Under the pieces are notes generated by a model. That model was not told where the DNA came from and made no database searches. It saw only the letters and a list, made by a program, of their open reading frames with translations. The position numbers and the translations under genes were made by a program. A stretch of DNA of 21,817 nucleotides, taken from JBOGVZ01 sp050692985. Its GTDB lineage: Bacteria > Actinomycetota > UBA4738 > CALAEC01. The DNA is taken from assembly GCA_050692985.1 (NCBI GenBank), contig JBOGVZ010000012.1:1-21817 (forward strand), in the 5' to 3' direction. Below, piece after piece: positions 5,694 through 12,167 of this stretch. Each line of letters begins with the position of its first letter. Position 1 is the first letter of the stretch.

Positions 5694-8600
5694 ATGAGCG
5701 GACATGACGCGCCCGTCCGCAACGCCGACCTCGTGTACCTCCTGCGGTCCTTGGGGGTGGCCGGCGCGGTCCTGCACATCGGGTCCCATCCGGACGACGA
5801 GGACGCGGGCCTCATGGCGTACCTGTCGCGTGGCCTGGGCGTTCGGACGGTCTACTGGTCGGCGACGCGTGGCGAAGGCGGCCAGAACCGGGCGGGGGCG
5901 GAGCGCGGCGAAGCGTTAGGGATCCTGCGCACGTGGGAGAGCCTCGACGCTCGGGTGGTCGACGGCGGAGAGGTCCTGTACGGTCCCTTCTACGATTTCG
6001 GCTTCAGCAAGAGCGGTCAGGACTGTCTGGCCCGGTGGGACCGGGACTCGGTCGTTCGGGAGATCGTCAGGGCCATCCGCTTCGTGCAGCCTCAGGTGGT
6101 GGTGAGCCGCTGGACGGGAGGGCCCGATGACGGACACGGCCAGCATCAAGCCGTGGGGCTCGTGGTCGGGGAGGCCTTCGACGCCGCCGCGGACGAGGCC
6201 CGGTTCCCCGAGCTGGTGGAGCTCGGGTTGCCGCCGTGGCAGGCACAGAAGCTTTACCGGTCGGCGGTCGGTGATTGGCAGCCCGGCGAGGACGTGGTCT
6301 TCGGTCTCCGGGTACCGGAGTTCGAGGAGGAGGGTCTGCTGCGGATCAACACGGGGGAGGTCGACCGGATCTCGGGGCGCAGCTACCAGGAACTGGCGTG
6401 GATGGGCATGAACCGCCACGTCACCCAGGCCATGGCCTTCGTCCCGTGGCGCGGCGAGTACCTCTCCTACTTCCGCCTGGAGCGAAGCTTGGTGCCGGTC
6501 CCCCAGCCCGAGGCTGGACCGTTCGACGGCCTCGATCCCAGCGTCGCCGGCCTGGCGGACCTGCCCGGATGCGACTGGCCGGGTCTGCGGCCGCTCCTCG
6601 AGGATGTCCGCGACAGGGCCGCGGAAGCCCTCTCCTCCTTCCATCCCGATCACCCTGAGGATGCCGGCCACGCGGTCCTCGCGGGCCTGGACGCTGTCCG
6701 GCAGGCCCGCCGGCTGGTGGCGGACCGGGGGTGGGAACACGATGGGGCGGCCCTGGACCTTGTCCTCGAGCGGAAGCAGGCGGAATTCGAGGAGGCCGCG
6801 GCCCGATGCCTGGGACTGGACCTCGAATGCCTTGTCGACGAGGGTCTGCTGACCCCTGGGCGCCGGGTCCTGGTCCGTGCCGGCCTGTGGTGGAGCGGCC
6901 AGGGGTCCATCAACGCGGACGTGCGACTGAACCTCCCGGCCGGTTGGACCTCCGAGCGCCTGGAGGTGACCGGCGGAGAGGAATCCCGCGAGGGCTCTCT
7001 CTCCGGGATCACGGCGGTCTTCGTTGTGACGCTCCCGGAGGCGGCCACCCTGTCATCCCCGTACTGGATCCGCGAGCCTCGGGGGCCCTACCGGTACAAC
7101 TGGCCCGAAGCTCCTCCCCCCGGGCTCCCGTTCGACCCTCCGCCGATATCCGCGACGTGCGACGTGCGTCTCGGCGACCGCGAGCTGTCGTTCACTCGCC
7201 CCGCGGTTCATCGGAAGGCGTCGGCGGGCGGGTTCCGCGAGGTGGTCCCGGAGGTGGTCCCCCCCGTCTCGCTCCAGCTCCGAGAGGACAGGAAGATCCT
7301 CCCGACCCGGGACGAGCCCGAACGGATCGAGCTGGAGCTCGCCGCTCGGAGCACGCAGCACGACGCCCGAGGGACGCTGGTGGTCGAGGCCCCCGACGAC
7401 TGGGACGTTCATCCCCCGGAGGTGGACCTGGGCTTCGAGCGCTTCGGCGACGTGCGGACCGTGCGCTATGAGGTGAACATCCCCGCAGGCGCGAAGCCGG
7501 GAACATATGCGCTGAGCTTTCGAGTCGCTTCCGGGAGCCGCGACTTCGGCGTGGTGCTCCGGCCGGTGTGGCGGCGCCCCGCCGGTCACGCCGGGTCCGT
7601 CGACGAGGCGAGCAGCACCGGGGCCGCCTTCATCATGTCTCCCGCCCGGATCTCTCTCCACCTGGTCGAGGCTCAGTTCGTGTCCAGGCTGCGGTGCGCC
7701 TACATCAGGGGGGCGGACGAGGACATCCACACGTCGCTGGAGCCCTTCGGGCTGGCCATGACGGTCCTGAACCCCGAGGACCTGGCGTACGCGGACCTCC
7801 AGGCGTTCGACGCGATCGTGGTGGGCCCCAACGCCTACGTGATGCGGGACGAGGTTCGCCGGAGCGCTGGCCGGCTCCTCGAGTACGTCGACGGCGGGGG
7901 AACGTTGATCGTCCAGTACCAGGCCTACGACTACCAGCGTCCGGGACTGGCGCCGTACCCGTTCCGGTTCCGTCAGCCGCACGACCGGGTTACGTTCCCT
8001 GATGCGCCCGTCACGGTGCTGGAGCCCGACCATGCCATCCTGTCGTTCCCGAACCGGATCACCGCTGAGGACTTCGATGGATGGGTCCACGACCGAGGGT
8101 TGTACTTCTTCGGCGAATGGGACAAGCGATATGTCCCGCTCCTCGAGAGCGGGGACCCTGGGGAGGAGCCTCTCCGTGGCGGCCTGCTCGTGGCCAGCTA
8201 CGGGAGGGGTACGTACGTGTACGCCGGGTACTCGTTCTTCCGCCAGATCCCGGAGGGGGTCTCCGGCTCGATCAGGCTGTTCGCGAACCTCCTGGGGCTG
8301 GCGGAAGCGCGGATACTCGAGCGGGCCGACCGGGTACGGCACCTCCCGCTGTTCTCGTCGATGACGGAGCCGCAGCTGTACGAGGTGGCCAGGCTGATGT
8401 CCGAGCGATGGCTGGACGCGGGGACCTACCTGTGCCGTCAGGGGGACCGGGGCCGTGAGCTGTTCATGATCCTCGATGGCGGGGTCGAGATCCTGAAGGG
8501 AGACGGTGGTCGGGAGAAGGTGGTCAGCGTGGCCGGCACCGGAGAGGTGGTGGGCGAGCTCTCGGTCCTGACCGACCTTCCCCGGTCCGCGACGCTCCGG

Positions 8601-8735
8601 GCCAGGGAAGACGTGAAGATCCTGGTGATGGCGGGAATGCATTTCCGAGAGTTCCTCCGCCAGCACGTCGACCTGGCGGAGCGGATGACGTCGCTGCTGG
8701 CCCGGCGCCTGGCATCCTCGGAGGTCCCGTGGTGA
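5694..8735 (+). CDS. PIG-L/LmbE-family deacetylase fused to a C-terminal cyclic-nucleotide-binding domain
   Basis: A 1013-residue multidomain protein. Residues about 15-290 form a PIG-L (LmbE) zinc deacetylase with HPDDE (His32, Asp35) and the second metal motif GHGQH (His148/His151). This family removes N-acetyl groups from GlcNAc-containing sugars. Residues about 390-650 resemble beta-sandwich domains of the NEW3/NPCBM-associated type. Residues about 665-865 resemble a glutamine-amidotransferase/ThuA-like fold, with the segment AFDAIVVGPNAY and a late YAGYSFFRQ segment. Residues about 883-1013 are a cNMP-binding domain starting LPLFSSMTE, with a good phosphate-binding cassette (GELSVLTDLPRSATLRA, keeping Glu and Arg). 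ATG 5694 lies two bases after the cyclase stop, and the 3' end overlaps bshA by four bases. No signal peptide is evident. Inferred: a deacetylase controlled by the cyclic nucleotide made by the neighbouring cyclase. The upstream in-frame extension (to 5523) overlaps the cyclase and is unlikely to be real. Confidence 0.88.
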   Translation: MSGHDAPVRNADLVYLLRSLGVAGAVLHIGSHPDDEDAGLMAYLSRGLGVRTVYWSATRGEGGQNRAGAERGEALGILRTWESLDARVVDGGEVLYGPFYDFGFSKSGQDCLARWDRDSVVREIVRAIRFVQPQVVVSRWTGGPDDGHGQHQAVGLVVGEAFDAAADEARFPELVELGLPPWQAQKLYRSAVGDWQPGEDVVFGLRVPEFEEEGLLRINTGEVDRISGRSYQELAWMGMNRHVTQAMAFVPWRGEYLSYFRLERSLVPVPQPEAGPFDGLDPSVAGLADLPGCDWPGLRPLLEDVRDRAAEALSSFHPDHPEDAGHAVLAGLDAVRQARRLVADRGWEHDGAALDLVLERKQAEFEEAAARCLGLDLECLVDEGLLTPGRRVLVRAGLWWSGQGSINADVRLNLPAGWTSERLEVTGGEESREGSLSGITAVFVVTLPEAATLSSPYWIREPRGPYRYNWPEAPPPGLPFDPPPISATCDVRLGDRELSFTRPAVHRKASAGGFREVVPEVVPPVSLQLREDRKILPTRDEPERIELELAARSTQHDARGTLVVEAPDDWDVHPPEVDLGFERFGDVRTVRYEVNIPAGAKPGTYALSFRVASGSRDFGVVLRPVWRRPAGHAGSVDEASSTGAAFIMSPARISLHLVEAQFVSRLRCAYIRGADEDIHTSLEPFGLAMTVLNPEDLAYADLQAFDAIVVGPNAYVMRDEVRRSAGRLLEYVDGGGTLIVQYQAYDYQRPGLAPYPFRFRQPHDRVTFPDAPVTVLEPDHAILSFPNRITAEDFDGWVHDRGLYFFGEWDKRYVPLLESGDPGEEPLRGGLLVASYGRGTYVYAGYSFFRQIPEGVSGSIRLFANLLGLAEARILERADRVRHLPLFSSMTEPQLYEVARLMSERWLDAGTYLCRQGDRGRELFMILDGGVEILKGDGGREKVVSVAGTGEVVGELSVLTDLPRSATLRAREDVKILVMAGMHFREFLRQHVDLAERMTSLLARRLASSEVPW

Positions 8736-9862
8736 GCCTGCGGGTGGGGCTCCTCTGCCACCGGGGCGTGGGGGGCAGCGCCAGGATCGCCGTTGACCTC
8801 GGCAACGCGCTTGCCGCTCGCGGCCACACCGTGCACCTGTTCGCCCGTACCCGCCCGCTGGGCCTGGATCGCTTCGCTGCCGGTGTGACGTTCCACCCGC
8901 TGGTGGCCGGGGACGGGCACGCGCCCCCCTCGGCGGGCCTCGACGTCGACTGGGATCGCGCCGACATGGCCGCGATGGCCGACCGGGCCACCGACGTCGC
9001 GTCCCGCTCCGGGCTGGACGTCCTGCATTTCCACTACGCGGTGCCGTTCGCTCGCATCGCCAACGAGGTGCGACACCGGCTGCGGGACGGCGGCCCTGTC
9101 GTGGTGGGGACCCTTCACGGAACGGACGTGAGTGACTGTCGCCCGTCCCGGATGCCAGGCGTGACGCGGCTCCTGGCGGGGACCGACGCTCTCACCGCTG
9201 TGTCGCGCAGCCACGTACGGCTGGCGGCCCGAACGTTCGGCCTGGCCAGGATGCCTGAGCTCATCCCGAACTTCGTCGACGTGATGCGGTTCCGCCCCCT
9301 CGCCGAGGAGCATGGTCCCTCCGCCCGGCCGATGCGGGTCGTCCACGTCTCCAACTTCCGCCCGGTCAAGGACCCGGAGGCCGTCGTCCGCGTGTTCCTG
9401 GAGGTGCGGAGGCAGGTCGACGCAGAGCTGTGGCTGGTCGGTGACGGGGAGGCCATGCCCTCGGTCGTGTCGGCGGTCCGGCAGGCGGGCCTGGACCGGC
9501 ACGTCCGGTTCCTCGGCCTCCACCCGGCCGTGGAGTCGATCCTGCCCCACTCCGACGTCCTCCTCCTCACCAGCCGGACGGAGAGCTTCAGCCTGGTGGC
9601 CCTTGAGGCGGCAGCCTGCGGCGTCGCGGTCGTCGCCCCTCGGGTTGGGGGTCTGCCGGAGGTCGTGGTCGATGGGGAAACCGGTCTGCTGTTCGAGCCG
9701 GGCCGGGAACGGTTGGCGGCGGACGCGGTGGTGCGGGTCCTGTCCGACGCCCGGTTGCGCTCCGCGATGCGCACCCTGGCCCGGCGCCGGGCTCGCCGGT
9801 TCTCCAGCGACGCGCTGGTCCCCCGGTACGAGGCGCTGTACCGGCGCCTGCTCGCCGGCTGA
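8732..9862 (+). CDS. bshA: GT4 glycosyltransferase, BshA-type N-acetylglucosaminyl L-malate synthase
   Basis: This 376-residue protein matches BshA along its length. The N-terminus has GVGGSARIAVDLGNALAARGH. Further motifs are LHFHYAVPFA, TLHGTDV, ALTAVSRSHV and IPNFVD, then VHVSNFRPVKD and LWLVGDG. The C-terminal GT4 EX7E segment is TESFSLVALEAAACG, followed by RVGGLPEVV. BshA joins UDP-GlcNAc and L-malate in the first step of bacillithiol synthesis; whether malate is the acceptor here cannot be read from sequence. GTG 8732 gives a GTGA overlap with the preceding stop and sits 7 nt after GGAGG; GTG 8729 is the alternative. Flanking deacetylase and BshC-like genes strongly support a thiol-glycoside pathway. 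Other GT4 enzymes, including mycothiol MshA, are less similar by motif. Cytoplasmic. Confidence 0.82.
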   Translation: MSLRVGLLCHRGVGGSARIAVDLGNALAARGHTVHLFARTRPLGLDRFAAGVTFHPLVAGDGHAPPSAGLDVDWDRADMAAMADRATDVASRSGLDVLHFHYAVPFARIANEVRHRLRDGGPVVVGTLHGTDVSDCRPSRMPGVTRLLAGTDALTAVSRSHVRLAARTFGLARMPELIPNFVDVMRFRPLAEEHGPSARPMRVVHVSNFRPVKDPEAVVRVFLEVRRQVDAELWLVGDGEAMPSVVSAVRQAGLDRHVRFLGLHPAVESILPHSDVLLLTSRTESFSLVALEAAACGVAVVAPRVGGLPEVVVDGETGLLFEPGRERLAADAVVRVLSDARLRSAMRTLARRRARRFSSDALVPRYEALYRRLLAG

Positions 9863-9863
9863 C

Positions 9864-11021
9864 ATGCGAACCCTGGGGGAGCTGCTCGACTCATCAGACG
9901 GTCGGCGCTTCCTGGAGTCGCGGGGGGTGTGGGCGGACGAAGAGGCCTTCGTGGACCGGCTGCGTCCGCCGCTCCGCTCGGGGTTGTCAGTGGTCGCGGG
10001 CCTGGACCCGGGGCGGTTCCCGGTGTATTCGGCGCACCAGCTGCTGCCCGACTATCGGCCGTCGGTGACGTCGAAGATCGGGGCCATCGGAGGGCTCGGC
10101 CGACGCCACCCCAGCGTCGCTGCGCTGCTGGTGTGGCTGGACCTCGACCGCGCCGGAGCCGACAAGAGCACGTCCGGACTTCAGCTGTCCGGGCGAGGGG
10201 GCACGCTGCGGATCCGGCTGGCCTCCCGACGACACGACGAGAAGGAGACCAGGTTCGTCCCCGTGGACCGGGCGGCCCTGGAGGAGGGCCTTCGGCGGAT
10301 GCGGGCCTGGGCTCGCCAGCACGGTCCGGCGGTGGCGGAGCGCTCCGCTCGCCTGGAGGAGGCCATGGTTGCCGCCGAGCCGGCCTCGCTGGCGAGACTG
10401 AACCTGGCCCTGACCGCGTTCCTGGTGCGGGAGCAGCTCGGGGTCGACGCGCCTTCGATCCTGGTCTCCGAGCTGGCCGCCCGTGGGGTCCTGACCGAGC
10501 TCATCGACGAGGTGGTGGACGCCATCGATGACGTCGTCACGGTGTTCAACCGGGCGATCGGGGGGCTCGTGGCCGCCGACGTCGATCCGCAGGTGCGTTC
10601 GCTGGGTCCCGAGTACCTTCCGCTCCACTACTCGTGCGACCGGGACGATCGCAGGATCGCGCTGGTCCACGAGCGGCGAGGGGCGGATCACTTCGCCGTG
10701 GCGACCTGTGTGTGCGGGAATGGCTACCGGTTCCACCTGGGCACGACCACCCTGTCCATCGCGGAGCTTGCTCAGACCGGCCGCTGGAGCCCCGACGTCA
10801 CCCTTGCCATGTACCTCGGAGACCTCACCAGCGGGGTGGTAGCCGGGCGCAGCTCGGCCCTGTATGGCCTGGTCCTGAACGAGGTCTCGGAGAAGGTGCT
10901 GGCCCGGCGGCCGGTGCCGATGTTGATCCCCGAGGACCTGTCCTCCGTGCTGGCGGGCGGTCCGGCGGGAACGAAGGAAGGCCCGGACGGCCTCCTGGCC
11001 GCCTACCTGAGGGGCGGATGA
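9864..11021 (+). CDS. bshC: Divergent, short BshC-like protein (candidate cysteine ligase)
   Basis: A 385-residue protein beginning one base after the bshA stop. It is not an obvious BshC at first sight, but several BshC landmarks appear in order. FPVYSAHQLLPDYRPSVTSK stands where BshC has GGQQAGL and the LYTIHK helix. ALLVWLDLDRAGADK stands at the IFWVAGEDHD strand. LHYSCDRDDRRIALV stands at the LFYEYEDERFLIE segment. RWSPDVTLAMYLGD followed by GVVAGRSSALY stands at the FSNNV, IAGPGEINYW region, ending near VPMLIP. BshC is usually about 540 residues; this one lacks the C-terminal coiled coil. It also carries three extra cysteines (CDRDD, then CVCG). BshC adds cysteine to GlcN-malate in bacillithiol synthesis. 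Position between bshA and bshB1 supports that role, but the catalytic His/Asp pattern differs, so a changed substrate or partner requirement is possible. Confidence 0.62.
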   Translation: MRTLGELLDSSDGRRFLESRGVWADEEAFVDRLRPPLRSGLSVVAGLDPGRFPVYSAHQLLPDYRPSVTSKIGAIGGLGRRHPSVAALLVWLDLDRAGADKSTSGLQLSGRGGTLRIRLASRRHDEKETRFVPVDRAALEEGLRRMRAWARQHGPAVAERSARLEEAMVAAEPASLARLNLALTAFLVREQLGVDAPSILVSELAARGVLTELIDEVVDAIDDVVTVFNRAIGGLVAADVDPQVRSLGPEYLPLHYSCDRDDRRIALVHERRGADHFAVATCVCGNGYRFHLGTTTLSIAELAQTGRWSPDVTLAMYLGDLTSGVVAGRSSALYGLVLNEVSEKVLARRPVPMLIPEDLSSVLAGGPAGTKEGPDGLLAAYLRGG

Positions 11022-11761
11022 CCGCGTCGCTCGACGTCCTGGCGATCGGCGCCCACCCCGACGATGTCGAGGTGGGGTGTGGGGGCACGCTGATCCTGGC
11101 AGCAGACGCCGGGCTCCGGGTCGGCGTGGCCGACCTGACCGGGGGAGAGAGGGCCACGCGGGGCACACCCGCGCGGCGGGCCTCCGAGCGCCAGGAGGCC
11201 ACGAAGCTCATGGGGGTGGCCGTTCGCCGATCGGTCGGCCTTCCGGACACCGGGCTGGGGACCGAGCCGGGACACCGGGCCGCGCTGCTCGAGCTGCTCA
11301 GGGAGGTTCGGCCAACCGTGGTCCTGGCGCCTTACCCGGAGGATCGACACCCTGACCATGCGGCCGCAGGGCGGCTCGTCCGGGAGGCCTCCTTCCTGGC
11401 TGGAGTGGCCAAGGTGGGCCGGGGATCGCCCCACCGTCCGGCCCGCGTGTACCACTACATGGTGAACCATCCGTTCCCTCCCTCATTCGTCGTCGACATC
11501 TCCCGGGTGTGGTCCCGCAAGATGGCGGCGATCCGGGCCTACGAGAGCCAGTTCGGGGAGGATCCGGCCGACGCTGCCACCGAGCTCTCGGGGGGAAGGT
11601 TCGTGGGAGTCATCGAGGCCGGCGGGACCTTCCACGGAGCCATGATCGGTGTCGACCGCGGGGAACCCTTCCACTGCGAGGGACCGGTTCCCCTCGCGTT
11701 CCTCCCCGGCTTCCACGAAGGCGCGATCGGCCAGCGCACAGGGTATGGGATGTTCCTGTGA
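11018..11761 (+). CDS. bshB1: BshB1-type N-acetylglucosaminyl-malate deacetylase (PIG-L family)
   Basis: A 247-residue single-domain PIG-L deacetylase of the length expected for BshB1. Near the N-terminus is LAIGAHPDDVEVGCGG with zinc ligands His13 and Asp16; the second motif, RHPDH, supplies His114. Features typical of BshB1 include VADLTGGE, VGLPDTGL, YHYMVNHPFPPSFVVDIS and MAAIRAYESQF. It would deacetylate GlcNAc-malate to GlcN-malate, the second step of bacillithiol synthesis. The start ATG overlaps the previous stop (ATGA). It is the last gene of the co-oriented run, so the operon carries two PIG-L enzymes: this compact one and the large cNMP-domain protein upstream. They may work on different substrates, or one may process conjugates in a turnover step. 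Confidence 0.85.
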   Translation: MTASLDVLAIGAHPDDVEVGCGGTLILAADAGLRVGVADLTGGERATRGTPARRASERQEATKLMGVAVRRSVGLPDTGLGTEPGHRAALLELLREVRPTVVLAPYPEDRHPDHAAAGRLVREASFLAGVAKVGRGSPHRPARVYHYMVNHPFPPSFVVDISRVWSRKMAAIRAYESQFGEDPADAATELSGGRFVGVIEAGGTFHGAMIGVDRGEPFHCEGPVPLAFLPGFHEGAIGQRTGYGMFL

Positions 11762-11794
11762 TGCCCGCGCCTACCCGGGGCCCGGGGCCCCAGG

Positions 11795-11818
11795 AGCCGC
11801 CGCACCGGGGCGGCGGCT
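11795..11818 (+). terminator. GC-rich hairpin after bshB1, possible operon terminator
   Basis: AGCCGCCGC (11795-11803) pairs perfectly with GCGGCGGCT (11810-11818) around a 6-nt loop, 33 nt downstream of the bshB1 stop. No T-run follows, so it would be a non-canonical terminator of the kind common in GC-rich bacteria, or only an RNA-stabilising structure. It is the strongest hairpin near the end of the operon. Confidence 0.4.
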
Positions 11819-12043
11819 GCTCGGTCATCTCGCGTCGAGCACCGGGGGGGTCAGCTCATCGCCCCTGCGCCACGGCCACGGCCGTGCGCGGATCTCTGCC
11901 ACGGTGGGGGGTGACTAGTTCCGGACAGTCTCGACCTGATGTCGGACGCGCTCGCCCTCGAACGAAGAGCCGATAACGCGCCCCCTTTCGCTCGCCATTC
12001 ACCTGCGGTGACCTGCGGTAGCACACCGCACGGCCCCGGATAC

Positions 12044-12088
12044 CTACGGATCAGAAGGCTGGGGGTTCGAGTCCTCCCGGGCGCACCA
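12044..12088 (+). other. 3' half of a tRNA-Arg(ACG) gene, likely attachment-site scar
   Basis: From the anticodon loop CTACGGA (12044-12050, anticodon ACG) onward the sequence reads as a normal tRNA-Arg: 3' anticodon stem TCAGA, T-arm GGGGGTTCGAGTCCTCC, acceptor 3' strand CGGGCGC, discriminator A and an encoded CCA (12086-12088). The 5' half is absent: no TCTGA stem, no D-arm, and no GCGCCCG acceptor strand at the right distance. Such 3' halves are what integrative elements leave at their distal att site after inserting into the tRNA gene. The intact tRNA-Arg and an integrase would lie outside this window. Confidence 0.75.
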
Positions 12089-12167
12089 CCGGCGGAAAAA
12101 TCCAGGTAGAGCGCGGTTTCCGCCAATCGGATCCGGTGCTCGCGCGTTCCGGGTGCGACCGCTCGGC

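Larger units (their letters stand above)
11762..12167. other. Gene-free junction between the thiol operon and the SulP genes
   Basis: No supported protein gene lies here. It holds the GC-rich hairpin close to bshB1 and a tRNA-Arg 3' fragment about 80 bp from the stop codon of the first SulP gene. The two flanking transcription units converge on this region. I found no integrase, transposase or insertion-sequence ends in it. Confidence 0.6.

Noticed and set aside
7053..8666. 537-codon antisense frame across the PIG-L fusion
   Set aside because: It is a shadow ORF with His/Arg/Asp/Pro-rich composition and no recognisable domain; the sense frame carries conserved motifs.
11978..12088. A complete tRNA-Arg with GCGCCCC at 11980 as its 5' acceptor strand
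   Set aside because: The distance to the anticodon loop is about twice normal, and no D-arm or 5' anticodon stem exists between them.
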